From contig DEQC01000024.1 of assembly GCA_002359055.1 (NCBI GenBank), positions 1 to 60,680 of the forward strand: 60,680 nucleotides of DNA. The letters are read 5' to 3'. Positions 51,031 to 58,751 of the stretch are shown piece after piece. A program made the position numbers and the translations under genes. The stretch is from Flavobacteriales bacterium UBA3376. GTDB taxonomy: Bacteria; Bacteroidota; Bacteroidia; Flavobacteriales; Weeksellaceae. The stretch's first letter is position 1, and each line of letters starts with the position of its first letter. The notes beneath the pieces were generated by a model that saw only the letters and a list, made by a program, of their open reading frames with translations, was not told the origin of the DNA and made no database searches.

Positions 51031-51777
51031 TTGCGATATTTTATTAAGTTATCTTATTTCGGTAAAGCTTATTTCGGTTGGCAAATTCAACCCAAACAAA
51101 TCACCGTACAAGAAGTTTTAGAAGATAAATTATCGACCCTACTCAGACAACCTATCAAAATCTTTGGTGCAGGTAGAACCGACACAGGCGTGCACGCTCT
51201 GAATATGTATGCACATTTCGATTTTAATGAAAATCTAAACGAAGATTTGATTTATCGATTGAATGCTTTTCTTCCAAAAGATATAGTAATCAATGAGTTG
51301 ATAGCAGTTACCGATGAAGCACATGCAAGATTTGATGCGCTTGAACGAACTTATCATTATTTCATTCAAATGGGTAAAAATCCATTCAATTTTGAAACCA
51401 CTTGGCAGATGAAAAATGAGTTAAACATAGATGCAATGAATCTTGCAGCTGAACTACTTTTGGGAAAAAAGGATTTTAGCAGTTTTGCCAAATTGCATAC
51501 TGATGTAAAAACTCATATATGTGATGTGAAATATGCAAAATGGAAAAAAAATGGTGAAATACTTCAATTCACAATTACGGCCGATCGTTTTCTCAGAAAT
51601 ATGGTCAGAGCAATCGTTGGAACTTTGGTTGAAGTCGGAAAAGGGAAATTGAATTTAGAAGAATTTAAACAAATAATTGAACAAAAAGACCGTAGCTTTG
51701 CAGCTGGATCTGCTCCTGCTCAAGGTTTATTTTTAGCAGAGGTAAAATATCCAAAATCAATATTTTTAAATGAGTGA
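51031..51777 (+). CDS. truA: tRNA pseudouridine(38-40) synthase
   Basis: I start it at TTG 51031, giving MRYFIKLSYFGKAYFGWQIQPKQ (248 residues). That matches the usual TruA start and puts the start downstream of the promoter; the earlier TTG at 51010 lies inside the -7 box. The catalytic Asp is in GAGRTDTGVHALNMYAHFDF (about 50-69); FLRNMVRAIVGTLVEVG and a SAPAQGLFL end follow. It modifies U38-U40 of tRNA. The next gene overlaps it by eight bases. Confidence 0.95.
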   Translation: MRYFIKLSYFGKAYFGWQIQPKQITVQEVLEDKLSTLLRQPIKIFGAGRTDTGVHALNMYAHFDFNENLNEDLIYRLNAFLPKDIVINELIAVTDEAHARFDALERTYHYFIQMGKNPFNFETTWQMKNELNIDAMNLAAELLLGKKDFSSFAKLHTDVKTHICDVKYAKWKKNGEILQFTITADRFLRNMVRAIVGTLVEVGKGKLNLEEFKQIIEQKDRSFAAGSAPAQGLFLAEVKYPKSIFLNE

Positions 51778-53524
51778 ATCAAGTAAGTTTGATTATAGTG
51801 GATTAAAACGCGTTGTAAAAGTTGGAATGAATTACCGTTTGCTCTTCATTACGGTAGTGATTGTTGCAATTGTTGGCGCTTTTGTGTCTACTTTCAGGCC
51901 TTATTTGATGAAAGATGCCATCGATCTTTATATCTTAAATAAAGATTTGAATGGATTGTTCAATTTCATTCTCATCATTTGTGGTGTTTTAATTTTAGAA
52001 GTCTTTTTGAACTTTTCTTTGATTTATTTGGCCAACAAAATAGCACAGAAAGTCATCAGATATTTAAGAGTTAAATTATTTAACCATATCATCAAATTCA
52101 GGTTAAGTTACTTCGACAGAACGCCCAACGGAATTATAGTTACTCGATCCGTTTCAGACATAGAAACCATTGCTGAGATTTTCAACAACGGAATTCTAAC
52201 TTTGATGGTAGATATGTTGCGAATCATCCTGATTATCAGCATGATGTATTATATGAACTGGATGGTCGCATCGATTATCATCTTCATTTTGCCATTGATG
52301 ATCATCATCACCAATCAATTCCAAAAAGTTCTGAAAAGGGTTTATCAGGCCGAAAGAAATTTAACTGCCAAACTCAATTCCTTTGTACAAGAAAGATTGA
52401 CCGGTATGACCATCGTCCAACTTTTCAATCGAGAGCAGAAGGAATACGAAAAATTTAGAGTGATCAACAAAGAGTTGAGAAATGCATTTTTGAAAACCAA
52501 TGTTTACTTTGCTTTGCTTTTCCCTATAGTCGATATAGTTTCTTCGTTGGCGATAGGATTATTGCTTTGGTTTGGAGGTTTGAGAACAGCTTTGCATGGA
52601 GATTTATCGGTCGGAGAAGTGATTGTATTTATTTCATATATCAATTTATTGACTCAGCCCATGCGTCAAATCGCTGATCGTTTCAATTCGATTCAACGTG
52701 GATTGATCGGTGCAGATCGAGTGTTTAAAATTTTGGATGAAGATCAAAGTTTACCTGACGATGGAAAAGATGAGATCAAAGAAGTAAAAGGTGAAATTGA
52801 ATTTGATGATGTTCGATTTTCTTATGTAGAAGGAAGTGAAGTTTTGAAAGGAGTTTCATTTCATGCCAAACCAGGTGAAACCATTGCAATTGTCGGAGCA
52901 ACAGGTGCTGGAAAATCGACTATTATCAACTTACTCAGCAGATTTTACGACATAGATTCGGGCGATATAAAGATCGACGGAAAAAGTATTTATTCTTTGA
53001 AAATGACCAATCTGAGAAGTCATATAGCAGTTGTTTTACAAGATGTGTTTTTGTTCAATACGAATATATATGACAATATTATTTTGGGCAACAAGGACAT
53101 TGGTTTGGATGAAGTAAAACGTGCTGCCAAGGAAATTGGTATTCATGATTTTATCGAGAGTTTACCGAATGGATATTTCTCTGAAGTCAACGAACGCGGA
53201 GGAAGTTTATCGGTTGGACAAAGACAATTGATTTCTTTTTTGAGAGCTTATGTTTACAATCCGGCAATATTGGTTTTGGACGAAGCCACTTCATCTATTG
53301 ATACCGAATCCGAAAATTTAATTCAGAAAGCCACTGAAAAATTGACCCAAGGAAGAAGCTCTATCATCATTGCTCATAGGCTTTCGACCATTCAACAAGC
53401 CGATCAGATTTTGGTGATGGAAAATGGGAAAATTGTTGAAAGAGGAACCCATCAAGAATTATTGGATCAAAAAGGCTATTATCAGAAACTGTTTGAGGTT
53501 CAGTTCCAAACAAATGAAATTTAA
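51770..53524 (+). CDS. ABC transporter, fused membrane and ATPase domains (exporter type)
   Basis: The 584-residue exporter has six membrane helices (from about 22 to 320) and a C-terminal ATPase with Walker A IVGATGAGKSTI (about 374-385), signature LSVGQRQ (about 480), Walker B ILVLDEATSS (about 500) and H-loop IIAHRLST. It resembles MsbA/MdlB-like lipid or drug exporters; the substrate is not defined. It overlaps truA by eight bases and is followed after 50 bases by a lipoprotein. Confidence 0.9.
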   Translation: MSESSKFDYSGLKRVVKVGMNYRLLFITVVIVAIVGAFVSTFRPYLMKDAIDLYILNKDLNGLFNFILIICGVLILEVFLNFSLIYLANKIAQKVIRYLRVKLFNHIIKFRLSYFDRTPNGIIVTRSVSDIETIAEIFNNGILTLMVDMLRIILIISMMYYMNWMVASIIIFILPLMIIITNQFQKVLKRVYQAERNLTAKLNSFVQERLTGMTIVQLFNREQKEYEKFRVINKELRNAFLKTNVYFALLFPIVDIVSSLAIGLLLWFGGLRTALHGDLSVGEVIVFISYINLLTQPMRQIADRFNSIQRGLIGADRVFKILDEDQSLPDDGKDEIKEVKGEIEFDDVRFSYVEGSEVLKGVSFHAKPGETIAIVGATGAGKSTIINLLSRFYDIDSGDIKIDGKSIYSLKMTNLRSHIAVVLQDVFLFNTNIYDNIILGNKDIGLDEVKRAAKEIGIHDFIESLPNGYFSEVNERGGSLSVGQRQLISFLRAYVYNPAILVLDEATSSIDTESENLIQKATEKLTQGRSSIIIAHRLSTIQQADQILVMENGKIVERGTHQELLDQKGYYQKLFEVQFQTNEI

Positions 53525-53574
53525 AATTAATTTATTTTTAAATTTTACTTAAGTTTGGAGTAAATTTTCAAATT

Positions 53575-53979
53575 ATGAAAAAAATATTATTAATAATCAC
53601 TGCTTTAGGCTTAATTGCATTCACTTCTTGTAAAAATCAAGAAGAAGGAGTTTCAGATGTAACTGAAGGAATCGATAGCATAGCGAACGATGCTGAAGAA
53701 CTCGAGGATTATGAGCAAGTTCAAATCGATGCTTCCAAAGTAGCATCAGACATTCCTCAGTTTAGCGATGTAGAAATTCAAAAATTTGCTGAAGAATATT
53801 CCGCTTATTTCAATGAATTGATGCAAGCTGGAGATGATACTGAGAAACTTCACGAACTGTTGGGAGAAGGCGTAGAATGGTCAAAAAGAGTTAGCCAAAT
53901 CACTCAAAAGATGAATGAAGAAGATTTGGACAAATGGAGTCGATGGTCAGCACAATTGGAAACTGTTGCGAATCAGTAA
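53575..53979 (+). CDS. Small lipoprotein, function unknown
   Basis: The 134-residue product has a signal sequence with lipobox FTSC (Cys about 20). The mature domain is acidic and helical (YEQVQIDASKVASDIPQF, EYSAYFNELMQAGDDTEKLHELLG), a coiled-coil or helical-bundle type. No family is recognised. It follows the ABC exporter and could be its partner. A terminator lies at 54003. Confidence 0.55.
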   Translation: MKKILLIITALGLIAFTSCKNQEEGVSDVTEGIDSIANDAEELEDYEQVQIDASKVASDIPQFSDVEIQKFAEEYSAYFNELMQAGDDTEKLHELLGEGVEWSKRVSQITQKMNEEDLDKWSRWSAQLETVANQ

Positions 53980-54002
53980 ATCAAATGAATAAAACTTATA
54001 CA

Positions 54003-54037
54003 GATCACTTCGTTACAATTAACGAAGTGATTTTTTT
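54003..54037 (+). terminator. Terminator after the exporter/lipoprotein unit
   Basis: GATCACTTCGTTA and TAACGAAGTGAT arms around a four-base loop, followed by T. Confidence 0.75.
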
Positions 54038-54089
54038 ATTGTGACTTTTCTGATGAATTGAATGATGGAGTCAAATATATCAACATAAA

Positions 54090-54950
54090 TTACTCATTTG
54101 TCGAATCATAAATTTTCTGTCTTGTACTCATACTACCCGATTCTTTATAGACGAATTTCAAAAAACATACATGACTTTCCAACGGAAACTCAGAAGTCAA
54201 TAAATTATAAATTTTCTGTTCAGACTCTTCAAAGTTATCATAATCACTGCGATTGCTGAAATAAAGAATACCCGCAACGTATTTTCTATTGTCATTTTCA
54301 ATTTGTTCATAAAACTTAAAATCAGCTTCTTTTATTAAACCTTCAAGTTGAGTCTCAAACAACTCATTGATTTGTTCACTTTTATTCAGATCATAGGTCT
54401 GTTCAATATAATTGATTGGGTTTGGTTTAAATAATAGAAATGGAGATGAAATGAGAAAAGAAAAACCAATGGCAATCAAAAGTGTGGTTATGAATTTGGT
54501 TAAATTAATTTTAGTTTTCTCAGGATTGTCAACATAGTCTATTCTGGTAGCAGCTATAAAATCGCCAAGTCGCCTTTTCGGATTTATCAGAACAAAGATT
54601 ATTTCAATTGGCCAGATTGGAATGGTCAGATTTCTAATGAAGCATTTCAATGGACTTGCGGCTTGTCCAGTTTTGATGTCAATGACTTGCATTTTTAGCA
54701 TTCTCTTGGCTGGACTTCTCCCATTGAAAATATCTTTATTAAAATAAACTGCAAATCCTAAAATAAATAGAAAAAACAGAATTCCAATTCCTGAAGAATA
54801 TGGCTCGTGGTCAAGATTAAATGCATCAAAAAAACTTACCACAAATCCAGGCAATACGATAATCACCATTAGGATTGTCATCACAAAATGATCAATAAAC
54901 ATCGAAACCAACCTAAGACCAATGGTAACTTTATCTTTTGTCTCCGTCAT
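54090..54950 (-). CDS. RDD-family membrane protein
   Basis: The 286-residue product begins with an RDD-type membrane domain (about 10-150): GLRLVSMFIDHFVMTIL has the R..D pair, NGRSPAKRMLKMQVIDIKTGQ the second motif, then helices (about 155-175). The C-terminal ~110 residues form a soluble domain (KFYEQIENDNRKYVAGILYF) of unknown type. RDD proteins are poorly understood membrane proteins, some linked to Na+ transport. It stands alone before the repeat-flanked region. Confidence 0.8.
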   Translation of the reverse strand: MTETKDKVTIGLRLVSMFIDHFVMTILMVIIVLPGFVVSFFDAFNLDHEPYSSGIGILFFLFILGFAVYFNKDIFNGRSPAKRMLKMQVIDIKTGQAASPLKCFIRNLTIPIWPIEIIFVLINPKRRLGDFIAATRIDYVDNPEKTKINLTKFITTLLIAIGFSFLISSPFLLFKPNPINYIEQTYDLNKSEQINELFETQLEGLIKEADFKFYEQIENDNRKYVAGILYFSNRSDYDNFEESEQKIYNLLTSEFPLESHVCFLKFVYKESGSMSTRQKIYDSTNE

Positions 54951-55073
54951 GTTCTCCGTGCTTTATATAAAATAAAGACGAATTTAACATTTAATGTTAA
55001 ATAAAAGTAAAACAAGTCGTTTAAGTCGGAAAAACTCTTATTTACAGTTCAGGTTATATACTTGTGACTTTAT

Positions 55074-55531
55074 TTAGCTTGAAACTACTTTTAACCCAAG
55101 GATTGAGCCAATTAAAGTTGATATAAAGAGCAATCGTAATAAAGTTATAGGTTTTTTAAAAACAACTATTCCGACTAAAACAGTTCCAACAAGTGAATTG
55201 TTGAAAGCACTTTTCAAAGTTCCAAGCTGTTCCTCATTAATTCTCTGCTCGTTCTTTACCTCGTTTAAAATTGAAAGAATTTTTTAGGATTTTCGAGTTT
55301 AATTGATTTTAAAGTTATCGGCATCCAAGAATAAGTAAAACTTATTCCAATGATTAAATTCTTTAAAATTATGGTTTCCAAGTTTTGAAAATAATTTAAA
55401 AAGTGAGGATAAGCGAGAAGATAATTTTCTTTAGTCGAGTCGAAATTATCTGCAATTTTTGTCAATTGGTCAATAATTTCTTGGTTAGTTTTTCGGATAA
55501 TTTCATTTCGTGCACTCTGTTTAGAAAGCAT
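55074..55531 (-). pseudogene. Frameshifted helical membrane-protein gene
   Basis: From ATG 55531 the first frame reads MLSKQSARNEIIRKTNQEII and continues helically to LENPKKFFQF, stop at 55265. One base back, in the -1 frame, an open stretch of about 68 codons without a start continues: ILSILNEVKNEQRINEEQL, then a membrane helix (NNSLVGTVLVGIVVF) and SSTOP at 55074. The break is at a run of six A bases (CCTAAAAAATTC), where slippage or an indel is easy. Read together they form one protein of about 155 residues. It is probably inactivated, though programmed -1 slippage cannot be excluded. Confidence 0.45.
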
Positions 55532-55536
55532 ATCAG

Positions 55537-55667
55537 CTAACGTTTTGGTGGCTTGACGCAGGGTGGATTTAACCGACAAATGTTAGATACGAAGACAATA
55601 CTTTTTACTTACCGAAAATGTTCAATCGAAGCACTTTAACCGCCTTGCGTTCAAACCGCCTGTTACC
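55537..55667 (-). repeat. Palindromic inter-gene repeat, copy A
   Basis: On the minus strand it opens with GGTAAC and closes with CGTTAG, just before the 55531 gene. TTCGATTGAAC is shared with copy B. Frames that cross it add a few non-native codons to the upstream ends of neighbouring genes. Confidence 0.45.
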
Positions 55668-55696
55668 AGAAGTATGGGTATTCAGAAAAATATCGT

Positions 55697-55704
55697 TATC
55701 TTTG
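55697..55704 (+). promoter_or_regulatory. -7 box for the TPP-riboswitch operon
   Basis: TATCTTTG; transcription would start at about 55710, exactly at the first stem of the riboswitch. Confidence 0.6.
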
Positions 55705-55710
55705 AACTTC

Positions 55711-55793
55711 GCATGGGGTGCTTTTCATTCGTTGATGAATTGCTGAGAATAAACCCATAATATCTGATTTGGATAATGCCAACGAAGAAATGC
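55711..55793 (+). promoter_or_regulatory. TPP (thiamine pyrophosphate) riboswitch
   Basis: All aptamer blocks are present in order: P1 GCAT/ATGC (55711-55714 with 55790-55793), GGGGTGC (55715-55721), the P3 stem-loop TTCAT...ATGAA, CTGAGA (55743-55748), ACCC (55753-55756), then CTGATTTGGATAATGCC (from 55764) and AACGAAG. These match the THI-box consensus blocks closely. It should switch off the operon at 55888 when TPP is abundant. Confidence 0.9.
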
Positions 55794-55828
55794 AAAAGAT
55801 GACTTACCTACATATCTATAACTGTATA

Positions 55829-55856
55829 AGCTTTAATAATAAGGCTGATTTTTTGT
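55829..55856 (+). terminator. Candidate riboswitch-controlled terminator
   Basis: AGCTT and AGGCT arms (with a G-U pair) around a short AT loop, followed by GATTTTTT. It lies between the riboswitch and the first ATG at 55888. The hairpin is weak, so control at translation start is also possible. Confidence 0.4.
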
Positions 55857-55887
55857 TTGGCAATATCCTAAACAAAAAATTAATCTT

Positions 55888-56625
55888 ATGAGTGATAAGC
55901 AAAACAAAGCAGAATTAACATCTCAAAAAAACGATTTACTATCTCTCGGACAAACGAACTGGCAAGGGAGGAAAGAATGGTTCTTTAATAGAGAATATAC
56001 TGAGACCTATGAAGAGTATTATGAAGGACCATATAAACGTCAGGAAGTTCATCAAAAAGATGTACTGACCCAACTCATTAAAAAAGATGAACGTGTAAAA
56101 ACCTTATTGGAATTTGGATGTGGAACTACCCGTTTTACACGTTGGTGGCAAGAGATAGGAATTGAAGCAAGCGGTGGCGACATTTCACCGTTTATGTTGT
56201 CCCAAGCTCTTTTCAGATTCGATGGTGACTTAGTAATGGCAGATTCTCATTATCTTCCATTTAAAGACAATACTTTTGACGCTTTAGCTTTTATTACAAC
56301 CTTCGAGTATTATAAAGACCCGGTTCAAGTATTAAGAGAAGCGGGACGTGTGGCTAAACACGGTATTATCATGGGAATGATGAATAGAAATACACCCAAA
56401 CTGATAAGAAGAAGAACGCAACAGGCTTTTGGAAGAAATAATTTTTATGTAACTGCTAAATTCTACACTCCAAAAAGTCTAGAAAAACTAATTCACGAGG
56501 CATTTGAAGGAAGAAAATACACCATTGAATGGAAAGCAACGGGATTACCCAAATGGTTTCCTGTACAGCAGTGGAATTATCCAATTGGAGACTTTTTCGG
56601 TTTATATATTCAGTTTAACGATTAA
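55888..56625 (+). CDS. SAM-dependent methyltransferase of a TPP-riboswitch operon
   Basis: The 245-residue class I methyltransferase has the SAM motif KTLLEFGCGTTRFTRWW (about 71-87), acidic residue in GGDISPFML (about 97), DLVMADSHYLPFKDNTFDALAF with the D and post-motif residues (about 115-136), and LREAGRVAKHGIIMG. It is UbiE/Ubi-like; the methyl acceptor is unknown. It is the first gene after the TPP riboswitch, starting 95 bases after it. The following gene starts three bases behind its stop. The partner could be the Trm112-like protein at the operon end, because Trm112 activates methyltransferases elsewhere. Confidence 0.85.
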   Translation: MSDKQNKAELTSQKNDLLSLGQTNWQGRKEWFFNREYTETYEEYYEGPYKRQEVHQKDVLTQLIKKDERVKTLLEFGCGTTRFTRWWQEIGIEASGGDISPFMLSQALFRFDGDLVMADSHYLPFKDNTFDALAFITTFEYYKDPVQVLREAGRVAKHGIIMGMMNRNTPKLIRRRTQQAFGRNNFYVTAKFYTPKSLEKLIHEAFEGRKYTIEWKATGLPKWFPVQQWNYPIGDFFGLYIQFND

Positions 56626-56628
56626 ATT

Positions 56629-57684
56629 ATGTCAGAAAAACTGGGTAAAATAGAGCGAAGTGACTTAGAGCGGATTTTCACTCACAAAACGGGTGCGATT
56701 TCTTCAAAAATCATTCAAGGACCTCAGTTTGGAGTTGATATCGCTATTGTGAAAATCGGAGACAATAAAGGATTAATCACAGCCAGTGATCCAACAAGTT
56801 TAATTCCTTCAATAGGATTAAAAGAATCTGCATGGCTATCGGTGATTTTGACCGCAAATGATATTGCAACGAGTGGTTTTTTACCGCAATACTCCCAATT
56901 TATGCTTCACTTGCCAAGTAATATCTCAACTGCAGAATTAGAAGAGTATTGGGGACATATTCATGATTTTTGCATTGAAATCGGAGTCGCTATTACAGGT
57001 GGACATACTGGGTTTGGAGATATTGGACAAAGTACGATTTCTGGAGGTGTAACGATGTTTACAATAGCAGAATTATCACAGATAAAATCTACCGCTTTGG
57101 TTGAACCTGATTTAGATATAATTGTAACTAAATCCACAGCCTTATCGAGTGGTGCCATATTAGCGAAAAGCTTTCCGAACTACACTTCAAAACATTTAGG
57201 AAAGGATGTACAAAGAGAATTAAGCGACACTTTTTATCAATTAAGTATCCTTCCCGAAGTCGAAGCGATTCGTACTAATTCTTCAGTGTTTAATGGAATT
57301 GTGGCACTTCACGACATCACCGAAGGCGGAGTTTTGGGTGCAGTTTATGAACTATGTGAAGCAGGTGGAATTGGGGTTGTAGTTGATCAAGATCAAATTC
57401 CTTTAGGAAAACATCAAGAAGCAATTTGTGAATTATTCTCTATAGATCCGTACAGGTGTACTAGCGCAGGAAGTCTTTTAATTGCTTGTAAAAAAGAAGT
57501 GACAAAGGAGGTTATAAAAACTTTAAAAACTGAAGGAATTAATGCGAGTAAAATAGGGGAAACCGTAGCAAATAAAGAGGAAAGAATTATAATAAATCAA
57601 GGTGAAAAAAAAGAGTTCCTTTATGTGGATAAAGACCCTTATTGGGAAGCGTTTTTTAAAGCGATAGCAGATAATTTAAATTAA
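56629..57684 (+). CDS. AIR synthase/HypE-like ATP-binding protein
   Basis: The 351-residue product has the PurM/HypE/SelD/ThiL superfamily fold: GVDIAIVKIGDNKGLITASDPTSLIPS (about 34-60), WLSVILTANDIATSGFLPQY (about 67-86) and GVAITGGHTGFGDIG (about 121-135), then the C-terminal half with ALHDITEGGVLGAVYELCEAGGIGV. These proteins use ATP to activate carboxyls, amides or phosphates; ThiL, TMP kinase, and AIR synthase both belong here. Being under a TPP riboswitch it could phosphorylate or activate a thiamine precursor. It lacks the Cys tail of true HypE. Tight spacing on both sides. Confidence 0.75.
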   Translation: MSEKLGKIERSDLERIFTHKTGAISSKIIQGPQFGVDIAIVKIGDNKGLITASDPTSLIPSIGLKESAWLSVILTANDIATSGFLPQYSQFMLHLPSNISTAELEEYWGHIHDFCIEIGVAITGGHTGFGDIGQSTISGGVTMFTIAELSQIKSTALVEPDLDIIVTKSTALSSGAILAKSFPNYTSKHLGKDVQRELSDTFYQLSILPEVEAIRTNSSVFNGIVALHDITEGGVLGAVYELCEAGGIGVVVDQDQIPLGKHQEAICELFSIDPYRCTSAGSLLIACKKEVTKEVIKTLKTEGINASKIGETVANKEERIIINQGEKKEFLYVDKDPYWEAFFKAIADNLN

Positions 57685-57685
57685 G

Positions 57686-58312
57686 ATGAAAAAAGCAATT
57701 TTAAAAGGAGTTTATATTGTTGTTGACCCCTTAATGGATGAAAATAAAATTATACAGCAATTAGAAAAAATAAAAAATGAGAAGATCTCTGCTGTTCAAA
57801 TTTGGAACAATCCGAAGGTGGAAAATATTAAGAACTCTTTAATTGATAATATCATTAGAGTTTTCCAAAATACGCCTACTCCAATTTTGATAAATGATCA
57901 ATGGAAGTTACTCGAAAATCATGATTTAGACGGTGTTCATTTTGAGAAATTACCAGAGGATTGGGAGAGAATACGAGAAGAAATCTCTAAACCATTTATT
58001 AAAGGATTAACCTTACAAAATGATTTGACGAGCGTTCCATTATTTAATGAATTGAAATTTGATTATTTATCATTTTGTTCACTTTTTCCTTCATCAACAG
58101 CTGATCAATGCGAGATTGTATCTCAAGACACGGTTGAAAAATGCAGAAAATTAACCTCTAAACCGATTTTTTTAGCAGGTGGTATCAATTTGGAGAATAT
58201 TCAGTCGATTCAGCACCTTCCAGCAGACGGAATTGCGGTGGTCTCATCAATTATGAATGCAGAAAATCCATTAGAAAAACTAAAAGAATACAATAACATA
58301 TTAAAAGTTTAA
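57686..58312 (+). CDS. Divergent thiamine-phosphate synthase (ThiE-like)
   Basis: The 208-residue TIM barrel has the ThiE back half: LFPSSTADQ (phosphate loop, about 130-138), PIFLAGGINLENIQSI (about 159-174) and ADGIAVVSSIM (about 179-189), plus DGVHFEKLP and LINDQWK. The front differs from normal ThiE: where VQLREK binds pyrophosphate, here VQIWNN (about 37-42), and INDR is INDQ. The Arg/Lys contacts are missing, so it may not couple HMP-PP and thiazole phosphate. Substrate unknown; position after the AIRS-like gene and one base from its stop links it to that gene. The riboswitch makes a thiamine-related reaction likely. Confidence 0.75.
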   Translation: MKKAILKGVYIVVDPLMDENKIIQQLEKIKNEKISAVQIWNNPKVENIKNSLIDNIIRVFQNTPTPILINDQWKLLENHDLDGVHFEKLPEDWERIREEISKPFIKGLTLQNDLTSVPLFNELKFDYLSFCSLFPSSTADQCEIVSQDTVEKCRKLTSKPIFLAGGINLENIQSIQHLPADGIAVVSSIMNAENPLEKLKEYNNILKV

Positions 58313-58315
58313 AAT

Positions 58316-58588
58316 ATGAATTATAATACAATAAAAGAAAAACTTTGCTGTCCTTTTGATAAGTCAGATGTAGACTTACAAGTGATAACAGTTAACGATG
58401 AAACAAAAGAAGTAATAGAAGGAATTTTAACCTGTGAAGAATGCAGGAGAGTTTACCCTATTATCAGTGGAATACCAATCATGGTCCCGGATGAATTTAG
58501 AGAGAAAAAACTTGAACAACCTCTTTTTGAGAAGTGGAAAGGCTTTATTGATGGAAAGATGGTAGAGAATTTTAAGCTTATAGATTAA
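58316..58588 (+). CDS. Trm112-like small zinc-binding protein
   Basis: The 90-residue product resembles the Trm112/UPF0434 group: KEKLCCPFDKSDVD (Cys 11-12), then ILTCEECRRVYPIISGIPIMVPDE with Cys 40 and 43. The CxxC and the RVYPIISGIPIM strand are the family's hallmark. In Eukarya and Archaea Trm112 is a partner that activates SAM methyltransferases. Here it sits in the same operon as one, so it could be its cofactor. The C-terminal helix (PLFEKWKGFIDGKM) extends the domain. It begins three bases after the ThiE-like stop. Confidence 0.7.
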   Translation: MNYNTIKEKLCCPFDKSDVDLQVITVNDETKEVIEGILTCEECRRVYPIISGIPIMVPDEFREKKLEQPLFEKWKGFIDGKMVENFKLID

Positions 58589-58610
58589 ATAAGTTTGTTT
58601 TGATATTTCT

Positions 58611-58742
58611 GGTAACGTTTTGGGTATTGCCGAAGGCGGGGATTTTTAGCACAAAAGTTCAATCGAAGAACGAATGTTGAACCCTGCACAAATGCCCAAT
58701 CGAAGCCGTTCAGCCCCGCTTTTGGCAATACCTTGTTGGTGG
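58611..58742 (+). repeat. Palindromic inter-gene repeat, copy B
   Basis: It begins GGTAAC and ends GTTGGTG, with inner arms GGTATTGCC...AAGGCGGGG and CCCCGC...GGCAATACC. TTCAATCGAAG and CAATCGAAG repeat inside. It lies between the thiamine-linked operon and the minus-strand gene 58752. Confidence 0.55.
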
Positions 58743-58751
58743 CTGGACTTT

